A stretch of DNA of 13,549 nucleotides from Streptosporangiaceae bacterium. GTDB lineage: Bacteria; Actinomycetota; Actinomycetes; Streptosporangiales; Streptosporangiaceae. The stretch's first letter is position 1, and every line of letters starts with the position of its first letter. Below, piece by piece: positions 7,435 to 13,549 of this stretch. Under the pieces are notes generated by a model that worked only from the letters and a program-made list of their open reading frames with translations, searched no databases and was not told the origin of the DNA. Both the position numbers and the translations under genes were made by a program. The DNA is taken from NCBI GenBank assembly GCA_030040475.1, contig JASHTQ010000685.1:1-13549 (forward strand). The letters are read 5' to 3'.

Positions 7435-8084
7435 CGATCGCGGAGGACTCCGGGCTGTTCCGCAGCAGCCTCACGCTACTGCTCGAGGCATCCGGAGCCC
7501 AGGTCACGTCGGGCACGGGCTCCGGCACGGAGCTGCTGTCCGCCATCGAGTCCGATCCGCCGGACGTCGTCATCCTCGACATCCGCATGCCCCCGTCCTT
7601 CACCGACGAGGGCATCGGCACGGCCGCCGAGGTGCGCCGCCGGTATCCGGGAGTCGGCATCTTGGTGCTGTCCACCTACGCCGAGACCAGCTACGCCAGC
7701 CAGCTCCTCGACACCGTCAGCTCCGGCGTCGGCTACCTGCTCAAGGACAACGTCACCGATGTCGGCGCGCTGATGGACAGCCTGGCCAGGGTCGCGTCGG
7801 GGGAGACGGTGATAGACCCGACCGTCGTCCGCCGCCTGCTGCAGCGGAACCGGACGCCGAGCAGCATCGACGCGCTGAACGACCGCGAGCGCGCGGTGCT
7901 CAGGCACATGGCGGAAGGCCGGTCGAACCTGGGGATCGCGAAGGAGCTTTTCCTCAGCGCCCGTACGGTCGAGACCCATGTCACCAGCATCTTCGCCAAG
8001 CTGGGACTGGACCAGGCCGATACCGACAACAACCGCGTGCGGGCCGTGCTCGCGTTTCTCCGCTCCGCTGGGCCCCCCGGCTAA
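7425..8084 (+). CDS. NarL/FixJ-type response regulator with LuxR HTH
   Basis: The product is a 219-aa, standard-length regulator. The receiver domain covers about residues 1-120, with acidic Glu7/Asp8, phospho-acceptor Asp52 (VVILDIRMP), Ser83/Thr84 and Lys107 (YLLKD), so all switch residues are present. A LuxR/GerE helix-turn-helix follows at about 150-195 (LNDRERAVLRHMAEG, then KELFLSARTVETHVTSIFAKLGL). The ATG at 7425 lies inside the last codons of the kinase gene; the 10-bp overlap implies translational coupling and a cognate pair. The insertion PPSFTDEGIGTAAEV after Asp52 is common among actinobacterial NarL-type regulators. The target genes are not evident; autoregulation or control of the neighbouring genes is possible but no matching binding sites were identified. 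Confidence 0.95.
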   Translation: MRLAIAEDSGLFRSSLTLLLEASGAQVTSGTGSGTELLSAIESDPPDVVILDIRMPPSFTDEGIGTAAEVRRRYPGVGILVLSTYAETSYASQLLDTVSSGVGYLLKDNVTDVGALMDSLARVASGETVIDPTVVRRLLQRNRTPSSIDALNDRERAVLRHMAEGRSNLGIAKELFLSARTVETHVTSIFAKLGLDQADTDNNRVRAVLAFLRSAGPPG

Positions 8085-8085
8085 A

Positions 8086-8147
8086 GGGCTGGAGGAGAGA
8101 CCGCGGGCTTTACGCCCGCCCCACCCCCACGGCCTCGCCTCCAGCCC
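8086..8147. terminator. Nested hairpin between convergent genes, likely bidirectional terminator
   Basis: The outer arms GGGCTGGAGG (8086-8095) and CCTCCAGCCC (8138-8147) are perfectly complementary over 10 bp. Inside them is a second perfect hairpin, GCGGGC-TTTAC-GCCCGC (8103-8119). It starts 2 bp after the response regulator stop and ends 4 bp before the stop of the convergent 110-aa gene, so it would close both transcripts. There is no T-run, which is common for actinobacterial terminators. Confidence 0.7.
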
Positions 8148-8150
8148 GGC

Positions 8151-8483
8151 TCATTGAAGCGTGATGACGTCCTTGTCCCCGAACGCGTCAGTCAGGTCCC
8201 TGTCCAGCCGGCCGACCGTGAAATCGCCGATGACCCTGCCGACCGCGGCCGCCTGGCCGACACGGTCGGCTCGGTGCGCCTGGTCGGCCCGCGGGGTGCC
8301 TTTCAGCAGGCTCACGCGGACGCGAATCGCGTCGTCGTGCCGCTCGCGGGATACCGTAGCGGCAGTGGCCCATGGCATCGTCTTCCTTGCCTCCAGTATC
8401 AGCACCACGATCTGAGCGACCCCGAGTGTCTCCACCCGCTGCCAGGCCGCCGTCGGCTGGTTGCCGTCGGTTGCCTGTTGCAT
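8151..8483 (-). CDS. Hypothetical protein, 110 aa, unrecognised family
   Basis: I do not recognise this protein. It is supported by an ATG at 8483-8481 with GGGGAG about 9 nt upstream, very consistent G/C third positions throughout, and a stop flanked by a hairpin. A longer reading from 8621 is possible but has no better start. Residues ~12-50 look helical (WQRVETLGVAQIVVLILEARK is amphipathic to hydrophobic, perhaps one membrane-associated helix). They are followed by a possible strand (AIRVRVSLL), a helical AADRVGQAAAVGRVIGDF-like stretch near residues 76-92, and a terminal LTDAFGDKDVITLQ. No signal peptide or catalytic motif is clear. It is convergent with the response regulator and divergent from the methyltransferase, so it is probably a single-gene transcript. 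It resembles small soluble accessory proteins common in actinomycetes, but I cannot assign a domain. Confidence 0.7.
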   Translation of the reverse strand: MQQATDGNQPTAAWQRVETLGVAQIVVLILEARKTMPWATAATVSRERHDDAIRVRVSLLKGTPRADQAHRADRVGQAAAVGRVIGDFTVGRLDRDLTDAFGDKDVITLQ

Positions 8484-8621
8484 AACGGAAGTCTCCCCGC
8501 GGTCGCGGCCGCACGGTAACGGGGAAAGCACCGGAGTTGGCGCGGGTTTCCACTCGCGCGGCCACGGCATGACCGGGCGAAGGGCTCCCGTCGACGACCT
8601 GGCCGGCGACGGCGTGCCCAT

Positions 8622-8640
8622 CTCAGGTCGCGTTCCTGAG
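8622..8640. promoter_or_regulatory. Inverted repeat upstream of the methyltransferase gene
   Basis: CTCAGG-N7-CCTGAG is a perfect 6-bp-arm inverted repeat centred about 54 bp before the methyltransferase ATG. It lies in the 201-bp divergent gap 8484-8684. It is the right size for a dimeric regulator site and could control either flanking gene. I found no convincing -35/-10 pair and no further gene in this gap. Confidence 0.3.
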
Positions 8641-8684
8641 CCGTTCCGGCGATCACTGCCTGGGTCATCGCGTAGAAAGGCTGC

Positions 8685-9308
8685 ATGACATCACCGCACT
8701 GGGACGCGTCGTATACGGCTGGCACGCTCCCTCCGTGGGACATCGGCCGCCCCCAGCCCGCGTTCGTCCGGCTGGCGGATGACGGCCTGCTGCGCGGGCA
8801 GGTGCTCGACGCCGGCTGCGGGACCGGGGAGCACGCGCTGCTCGCGGCGGCCAGGGGCGCGGACGCCGTGGGGATCGATGTCGCGCCGAGCGCCATCGAG
8901 CGGGCGCGGGGCAAGGCCGCGGAGCGAGGCCTCAAGGCGCGCTTCGAGGTCGCCGACGTGCTGCGGCTGGCGGACCTCGGGCTGACCTTCGACACGGTCC
9001 TCGACAGCGGCCTGTTCCATGTGTTCGACGACGACGACCGCGCCAGGTACGTCGCGAGCCTGGCGGAGGTGCTGCGCAACGGCGGACGCTGCTACCTGAT
9101 GTGCTTCAGCGACCGCCAGCCGGGAGACTTCGGCCCGCGCCGGGTCAGCCAGGACGAACTGCGCGCCGCCTTCGCCGCTGACGGCGGCTGGCGGGTCGCC
9201 AGCATCATCGCGGACGCCTTCGAGATCAACCTCCTGCTCGGCCAGACCGGCGCGCAGGCCTGGCTCGCGACCATCGAGCGGGCGGCCGGTGCCGACTTGC
9301 CGACATGA
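8685..9308 (+). CDS. Class I SAM-dependent methyltransferase
   Basis: This encodes a 207-aa cytoplasmic protein with a Rossmann-type methyltransferase fold. Motif I is VLDAGCGTGEH (residues 40-50), the SAM-binding glycine loop. The acidic residue ending strand 2 is in AVGIDVAPSAIERAR. A motif-II-like FDTVLDSGLFHVF lies near 104-116, and LRNGGRCYLMCF near 130-141. The N-terminal WDIGRPQPAFVRL is shared with TPMT-like and small-molecule methyltransferases of similar length. The ATG at 8685 is preceded by AGAAAGG with a short 4-nt spacer. Its stop overlaps the start of the GH3 gene as ATGA, so the two are translated together. Nothing in the sequence identifies the methyl acceptor; a small hydrophobic or thiol compound is typical of relatives. 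Confidence 0.9.
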   Translation: MTSPHWDASYTAGTLPPWDIGRPQPAFVRLADDGLLRGQVLDAGCGTGEHALLAAARGADAVGIDVAPSAIERARGKAAERGLKARFEVADVLRLADLGLTFDTVLDSGLFHVFDDDDRARYVASLAEVLRNGGRCYLMCFSDRQPGDFGPRRVSQDELRAAFAADGGWRVASIIADAFEINLLLGQTGAQAWLATIERAAGADLPT

Positions 9309-10465
9309 CGCGACGGCGGCTTTACGCCTGCATCGCCGCGTTCGGCCTGGCCTGCTCGGCGTGCAGCGCCGGGGTCAGCGCGTCCGGCATCCCGTCGCCG
9401 TCGCCGCCGCCGTCGTCCTCCTGCCCGGCCGCGGTCTTCTCCCGGATGACCGAGGCCCAGCGGGTCGGCCAGCTGTTCCTCGTCGGCATCGCGGGGGACC
9501 CGATCGCCGAGGTCGGCAAGGCGGTCACGACCTATCACTTCGGCTCATTGCTCTACGGCACCGACACCACGGCGGGCGCGACACAGATCCGGCGGGAGAC
9601 CAGCGAGATACAGGCGCTGGCCTCCTCGTACGCGACTGCGGGGGTCGGCTTCTTCATCGCCGCCAACCAGGAGGGCGGCGAGGTCCAGAACATGCAGGGA
9701 CCCGGCTTCGCCCAGATCCCTTCCGCGCTTGACCAGGGCACGCTGACACCAGCTGACCTGAGGCAGCAGGCGGCGGACTGGGGCCGCGAGCTCAGCTCGG
9801 CCGGCGTCAACCTCAACCTGGCGCCGGTGATGGACGTGGTGCCGCCCGGCACCGCCGCCGACAACCAGCCCATCGGCGCGCTGCAACGCGAGTTCGGCGA
9901 TACGCCGGCCGCCGTGGCCGATCACGGCGTGGCGTTCATCGAGGGCATGCAGCAGGCCGGGGTCGCGACCACGGCCAAGCACTTCCCCGGGCTTGGCCGG
10001 GTGGTGGGCAACACCGACTTCACCGCCGGGGTGGTGGACACCGTTACCACGCCCGATGACCCGTACCTGCAGACCTTCCAGGACGCCATCGACGCGGGAG
10101 TGCCCTTCGTCATGATCGCCCTGGCCACGTACACGCGCATCGACCCCGATCACCTCGCGGCCTTCTCCACGCGGGTGATGCGCTCGATGCTGCGCCAGCA
10201 CATGCACTTCCGCGGCGTCATCGTCTCCGACGACCTGGGCGTGGCCGCCGCGGTGGCCGACATCCCGCCGACGACCCGCGGGATCGACTTCCTGGCCGCG
10301 GGCGGTGACATGATCACCTCAGAGAGCCTGACCGCGGCAACCGAGATGGACGCGGGCATCCTCGAGCACGCCGCCACGGATCCCGCCTTCCGCGCCGAGG
10401 TGAACTCGGCCGTCAGGTACGTGCTCAGCGCAAAGCAGGCGTACCACCTGCTGCCGTGCTCGTGA
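9305..10465 (+). CDS. Secreted GH3-family protein (NagZ/LpqI-like), altered catalytic motif
   Basis: The product is 386 residues. The N-terminus is a signal peptide: MTRRR, a short hydrophobic stretch, then LACSACSAG, which is lipobox-like but non-canonical (no Leu/Val at -3 of either Cys). A Ser/Pro linker follows. The rest is the single-domain GH3 (beta/alpha)8 barrel of beta-N-acetylglucosaminidases. N121-Q-E-G-G replaces the usual DQEGG. KHFPGLG spans 225-231. VSDDL carries the expected nucleophile Asp309. In NagZ the acid/base is the His of a D-x-H motif after KHFPGHG; here that position reads D238-F-T240, so the His is absent. I believe this is shared by an actinobacterial subgroup rather than being a local mutation. 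A role in peptidoglycan or envelope glycan turnover is inferred. ATGA coupling links it to the methyltransferase, and its 3' end overlaps the convergent MMPL gene by 41 bp. Confidence 0.88.
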   Translation: MTRRRLYACIAAFGLACSACSAGVSASGIPSPSPPPSSSCPAAVFSRMTEAQRVGQLFLVGIAGDPIAEVGKAVTTYHFGSLLYGTDTTAGATQIRRETSEIQALASSYATAGVGFFIAANQEGGEVQNMQGPGFAQIPSALDQGTLTPADLRQQAADWGRELSSAGVNLNLAPVMDVVPPGTAADNQPIGALQREFGDTPAAVADHGVAFIEGMQQAGVATTAKHFPGLGRVVGNTDFTAGVVDTVTTPDDPYLQTFQDAIDAGVPFVMIALATYTRIDPDHLAAFSTRVMRSMLRQHMHFRGVIVSDDLGVAAAVADIPPTTRGIDFLAAGGDMITSESLTAATEMDAGILEHAATDPAFRAEVNSAVRYVLSAKQAYHLLPCS

Positions 10466-12887
10466 GGCGGGCCTGCTGCGGATTGACCCCGCCGCCAGGC
10501 CACATGCCCAGGCGGCCGAACAGCGCCACCAGGGCGGGAACCAGCAGCGAGCGGACGGCGATCGCGTCGATGATCACCCCGACGCCCATCGCGACGGCAA
10601 TCTGCCTGAACTGCTCGAGCGGTATCACCGCCAGCATGGCGAAGCTGGCCGCGAGCGCCACGCCCGCGGTGGTGATCGCCCGCGAGGCGGCTGGCGCGGC
10701 GACGGCCACCGCGTCCGGCACCGTCCGGCGCCTGGCTTCCTCCCAGATGCGCCCGACCACGAACACGTTGTAGTCCGAGCCGAGCGAGACGAGCAGCACG
10801 CCGGCCGCGAACGGCACGAAGTACACCAGGCTGTCGAAGCCGAGGATCTCCCGGCAGAACAGCATCGTCAGCCCCAGCGAGGCGAGCACGGCCAGGACGC
10901 TGGCGGCCAGCAGGTAGACAGGCGCGAGCAGCGACCGCAGGAACAGCACGAGCAGGATCAGCGTCACCACCATGATCGCCACCGAGATGCGCACGAGGTC
11001 GGCGGAGATCGAGCCGATGGCGTCGCCGGTCAGCGCGGTCTGGCCGGCCACCTCGAACCGCACGCCGGCCAGCCCGGCGGAGCGGCCGAGGCCGGGAAGG
11101 TCATCCTGCAGCGTGCGGACCGCCCCGATGGCGGTCGCGTCGAGCGGGTCTGTCCGCTCGATCACGAGGAACCTGGCCGCCCCGCCCGAGGCGGCCAGCA
11201 TCGGGTTCAGCGGCCCGGTCGTGGTGGGCAGGCTTGCCGGGCCGGCCAGCTCGGCGACGCCGGGCTCCCTGGCCAGTTCACGCTGCAGCCGGGCCAGGGC
11301 CGCGGTCTGGCCGGCCACCCCGGGGCCGATCACCAGGATCTCGGTGGGGGACAAGATGCCGGGCGCGAAGCCGTCACCGGCGGCCGTGGCCGCGCGCACG
11401 GCCTGCGACGTGGGCGGAAGCTCCGCGATCAGCGGCGATCCCAGCGGCATCGTGCGCACGCCGGACGCGGCCGCGAGCAGGCCGAGCGTGCAGGCCGCGA
11501 CGATCAGCAGCGCCACCGGCCGGGTGGCGGCGAACCGCGCGGAACGCACGGGCAGGTTCCAGCGCGAGGGCTGACGGGACACCGCCGCCATGCCGCCCTC
11601 GCGCCTGCTGACGCCGAGGCGGCGCAGCCGGGCCGGGACCGGCCGGAACAGCAGGCCGCCGAATATCGCCATCAGCGCGGGCCCCAGCGTCATCGACACC
11701 GCCAGCGCGATCAGCACGGTGAGCGCCAGCCCCGGCCCGAACGCCTGCAGCAATTCCGTCCTGGCCACCGCGAGCGAGGCGGTGGCGGCGGCGACGATGA
11801 AGCCGGCCGTGGCGATGATCGGCCCGACCTCCGCGGTCGCCAGCCGAGCGGCCCGCACCCGCGGCACGCCGTCGGCGAGCTGCCCGCGCAGCCCGTCGAA
11901 GAAGAACACCGAATAGTCGGTGGTCACCCCGAGCAGCAGCACGACCAGGACAGGTTCGATATCAGGAGGCAGCGAGACGCCCACCCGCGCGGCGCCCCAC
12001 GCGACGATCCGGACGGCGAGCACGTACGCCGTTCCTGCGCAGGCCAGCGCGGCCAGCGGCGCGCCCACCGACCTGAACCGCAGGCCCACGATCAGCGCGA
12101 TTGCGAGCACGGTGAACAGTTCGACCCGGCTGAGGTCACCGGCGATGATCTGGCTCTGCTCATATTCCGCCGGAACCGGGCCGGTCACGCCGACCACGTC
12201 GTCGCCTGGCTGGTTGAGGAAATAGTGCACGTAGGCCTGCGCGCCCGCGGTCTGCGCCCCGAAGGACGTGCCGGACCTGAAGTACAGGAAGGTAATGACC
12301 GTGGTGGAATGCTCGCGCGCATCGGGCAGCAGGCCGGCCGCGTCGGGCAGCGGAAACACCCCGGCCAGGCCCGCGATCCCGCCGGGCGGGCCCGGGCTGA
12401 CCGGCCCGGACAAGATCCGGGCCGCATCCGGCTGTCCCGCCGTGGCCAGCGCCGCCGCGGCCCGCGCCGCCTGGGCCTTCGGCAGCTGGCCCGGCTGGCC
12501 GGCCAGCCTGCGGTCGACCGCCACGGCCTGGCGGATCGAGCGGTCAAGCGTGGCCGCCGGCATCCCGTGCGGGTCACGCTGGACCACCGCCACGGCCGCG
12601 TCGAGCGGGAAGCCGAACAGCCGGGTCGCATCGCTCTCGGCGTGCGCCGCGGCCGATCCCGGCGGGATCAGGTTGGACAGCCCCGCGGACGAGGCCGCGT
12701 TCAGCGGCGGGAGAAAGACGATGGCCGCCGCCACCGCCGCGGCCCACCCGGCGACGATGAGGTACCGCAGGCCGACGGCGACGAATGCGTACCCGCGGGC
12801 CAGCAGGCCCGCGTCCGGCCGCGGCCGGGGCATTACGGCGGGACCCGATCCGGGCGCCTGCGCTGGGGATGCCACGAGGCTTGTCAC
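10425..12887 (-). CDS. MMPL family RND transporter
   Basis: This encodes an 820-aa inner-membrane protein with two similar halves, each having one helix, a periplasmic domain and a five-to-six-helix bundle. Signature proton-relay pairs are Asp324-Tyr325 (TTDYSVFF) and Asp705-Tyr706 (GSDYNVFVVGRI), as in MmpL3-type lipid and drug exporters. The length is normal for actinobacterial MMPL proteins outside mycobacteria, and the C-terminal tail is short. Substrates in characterised relatives are cell-envelope lipids or small molecules; this one is unknown. The start is uncertain. GTG 12887 lies 1 nt after a 16-bp hairpin with no room for a ribosome site. ATG 12833 (18 codons in) has no good site either. 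The protein up to GLLARGYAF is poorly constrained, so either could be right, or translation could be leaderless. It is 56 bp downstream of the glycosyltransferase gene. Confidence 0.92.
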   Translation of the reverse strand: MTSLVASPAQAPGSGPAVMPRPRPDAGLLARGYAFVAVGLRYLIVAGWAAAVAAAIVFLPPLNAASSAGLSNLIPPGSAAAHAESDATRLFGFPLDAAVAVVQRDPHGMPAATLDRSIRQAVAVDRRLAGQPGQLPKAQAARAAAALATAGQPDAARILSGPVSPGPPGGIAGLAGVFPLPDAAGLLPDAREHSTTVITFLYFRSGTSFGAQTAGAQAYVHYFLNQPGDDVVGVTGPVPAEYEQSQIIAGDLSRVELFTVLAIALIVGLRFRSVGAPLAALACAGTAYVLAVRIVAWGAARVGVSLPPDIEPVLVVLLLGVTTDYSVFFFDGLRGQLADGVPRVRAARLATAEVGPIIATAGFIVAAATASLAVARTELLQAFGPGLALTVLIALAVSMTLGPALMAIFGGLLFRPVPARLRRLGVSRREGGMAAVSRQPSRWNLPVRSARFAATRPVALLIVAACTLGLLAAASGVRTMPLGSPLIAELPPTSQAVRAATAAGDGFAPGILSPTEILVIGPGVAGQTAALARLQRELAREPGVAELAGPASLPTTTGPLNPMLAASGGAARFLVIERTDPLDATAIGAVRTLQDDLPGLGRSAGLAGVRFEVAGQTALTGDAIGSISADLVRISVAIMVVTLILLVLFLRSLLAPVYLLAASVLAVLASLGLTMLFCREILGFDSLVYFVPFAAGVLLVSLGSDYNVFVVGRIWEEARRRTVPDAVAVAAPAASRAITTAGVALAASFAMLAVIPLEQFRQIAVAMGVGVIIDAIAVRSLLVPALVALFGRLGMWPGGGVNPQQARLTSTAAGGTPALR
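12402..12424. repeat. 9-bp perfect inverted repeat inside the MMPL gene
   Basis: CGGCCCGGA-N5-TCCGGGCCG lies within the coding sequence of the first periplasmic domain. Hairpins of this size can arise by chance in such GC-rich coding sequence. It is recorded because it shares the CCGG/GGCC theme of the intergenic hairpin 480 bp away. Confidence 0.5.
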
Positions 12888-12888
12888 T

Positions 12889-12928
12889 ACCCCGGATCGG
12901 GCCGACTATCTCCGGCCCGATCCGGGGT
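12889..12928 (-). terminator. 16-bp perfect hairpin between glycosyltransferase and MMPL genes
   Basis: ACCCCGGATCGGGCCG (12889-12904) and CGGCCCGATCCGGGGT (12913-12928) are exact reverse complements around an 8-nt loop. The hairpin begins 15 bp after the TAA of the glycosyltransferase gene, a normal terminator position, with no T-run. Its far end lies 1 nt before the outermost MMPL start codon. The 11-mer CCCGATCCGGG recurs at 12844-12854 inside the MMPL frame and could compete for pairing with the 12889-12904 arm's partner on the transcript. Confidence 0.75.
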
Positions 12929-12943
12929 TCCTGGCCAATCCCG

Positions 12944-13549
12944 TTACGACAGCGGCTTCGTGAGGTCGTAGACGGTCTGGCCGCCCACGGTCTCCTTGGT
13001 GAAGTGCGCCGCCACCCACTGGGCGATGGCCGATGAGCCCTGGCCGCCGCCGAAGCTCTCGCTGCCCTGGCCCACGTAGTAGTGCACCTCGTGGTCGGCC
13101 ACGAGCTTCTCGAACTCCGCCAGCGTGGGCCACGGATCGGTGCCGTTGAACCCGCCGATGGCCATCACCGCGTCCCCGCCGGTGGCCAGCTCGAGCGGAG
13201 CCGCCTCCTGCGAGCCCTCGGTGGCCGCGACCCACTTGTACTTGGACGCGTCCTGCTCGAGCAGCTTCACCAGCGCGCTGCTGACCTGCGTGTCCCCGCT
13301 GAGTCCGCCCGCGCCGCCGAAGCCTCCCGCGCCGCCGAAGCCTCCCGCGCCGCCGCTGCCGCCCGCGCCCCCACGTCCCGGGAAGCCCGCAAAGCCCTGG
13401 CCACCGGTACCCGCAGTCCCGCCGGTACCGGCGCCCGCAGTCCCGCCGGTACCCGTGCCCGCAGTCCCGCCGGTACCGGCGCCGGCGCGTCCGCCGAAGC
13501 CGCCAGTCCCGCCGGCGCCGCCGAACCCGCCGCGCGGGAACTGGCCCGT
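12944..13549 (-). CDS. ArnT-like membrane glycosyltransferase, C-terminal part (5' end outside window)
   Basis: The frame is open from the window edge to TAA (12946-12944) and gives 201 residues. The first ~90 are a glycine-rich linker. From about residue 94 there is a folded C-terminal domain with LLEQDASKYKWVAAT, LATGGDAVMAIGGFNGTDPWPTLAEFE, HYYVGQG and a final IAQWVAAHFT...TVGGQTVYDLTKP. This arrangement matches the extracytoplasmic tail of actinobacterial glycosyltransferase family 39 (PMT/ArnT-like) proteins, which transfer sugars from polyprenyl-phosphate donors at the outer face of the membrane. The multi-helix catalytic part would be upstream, beyond the window. A start at 13270 is spurious because coding sequence continues through the linker. 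The next gene is MMPL, 56 bp downstream on the same strand and separated by a strong hairpin, so co-transcription is likely limited. Confidence 0.85.
   Translation of the reverse strand, partial: TGQFPRGGFGGAGGTGGFGGRAGAGTGGTAGTGTGGTAGAGTGGTAGTGGQGFAGFPGRGGAGGSGGAGGFGGAGGFGGAGGLSGDTQVSSALVKLLEQDASKYKWVAATEGSQEAAPLELATGGDAVMAIGGFNGTDPWPTLAEFEKLVADHEVHYYVGQGSESFGGGQGSSAIAQWVAAHFTKETVGGQTVYDLTKPLS
13311..13364 (-). repeat. 18-bp tandem repeat, three units, coding GGFGGA
   Basis: Units at 13311-13328 and 13329-13346 are identical, and 13347-13364 is a diverged third copy. The period is a multiple of three, so copy-number changes would keep the frame. It encodes part of the glycine-rich linker of the glycosyltransferase. 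Confidence 0.8.
13410..13481 (-). repeat. 24-bp tandem repeat, three units, coding an AGTGGTAG octapeptide
   Basis: Units at 13410-13433, 13434-13457 and 13458-13481 are contiguous. The first and third are identical; the second differs at a few bases. Each holds GCAGTCCCGCCGGTACC. On the coding strand each gives an eight-residue Gly/Thr/Ala block. Absence of spacers rules out a CRISPR array. Confidence 0.85.

Noticed and set aside
4028..8084. Exporter and two-component genes as one resistance operon
   Set aside because: They are on the same strand, but a 113-bp gap with several inverted repeats separates them, and no sequence feature shows a shared transcript.
8103..8119. Hairpin resembling the ends of IS200/IS605 elements
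   Set aside because: There is no transposase or partner end nearby, and a terminator between convergent genes explains it better.
8484..8684. A further small gene in the divergent gap before the methyltransferase
   Set aside because: Frames here lack a ribosome site and have no consistent codon pattern. The gap fits a promoter region.
12225..12971. Plus-strand frames of about 230-250 aa across the MMPL start region
   Set aside because: They are Arg/Pro/Gly-rich with no motifs, antisense to MMPL, and run through the intergenic hairpin.
13410..13481. Possible CRISPR-like repeat array
   Set aside because: The units are contiguous with no unique spacers, and lie in frame within a glycine-rich coding region.

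Overview
The window is uniformly GC-rich, with strong G/C preference at third codon positions and frequent GTG starts. It carries families typical of Actinomycetota: a DUF5753 helix-turn-helix regulator, an actinobacterial-type HrpA, a glycine-rich ArnT-like membrane glycosyltransferase and an MmpL transporter. A high-GC, multi-gene-regulator actinomycete (Streptosporangiales or Streptomyces-like) is the best guess; genus cannot be decided from the sequence. No transposase, integrase, tRNA, rRNA or CRISPR array was found, and the region reads as ordinary chromosome.

Layout. (1) 1-1815: the C-terminal half of the RNA helicase HrpA, cut by the window edge. (2) 1941-2979: a DUF5753 regulator and, tail-to-tail with a 35-bp overlap, an unrecognised 54-aa gene with its own plausible promoter and ribosome binding site. 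(3) 3231-5554: a divergent TetR regulator and 14-TM drug exporter pair. The promoter region between them holds two matching operator-like sites in opposite orientation. (4) 5668-8084: a sensor kinase and NarL-type response regulator overlapping by 10 bp. A nested hairpin follows them, shared with (5), a convergent unrecognised 110-aa gene at 8151-8483. (6) 8685-10465: a SAM methyltransferase and a secreted GH3-family protein joined by an ATGA overlap. (7) 10425-13549, minus strand: an MMPL transporter behind the C-terminal end of a large ArnT-like glycosyltransferase, with a 16-bp perfect hairpin between them.

The genes fall into short independent modules rather than one pathway. The exporter is probably drug-inducible through its TetR partner. 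The kinase and regulator form a membrane-signal system whose target is not shown here. The GH3 protein, MMPL transporter and glycosyltransferase all act at or on the cell envelope, but nothing in the sequence shows that they act together. I see no convincing novel multi-gene system. The most useful leads are the two small unrecognised genes, the dual TetR operator, the GH3 active-site substitutions and the competing-hairpin arrangement before the MMPL gene.
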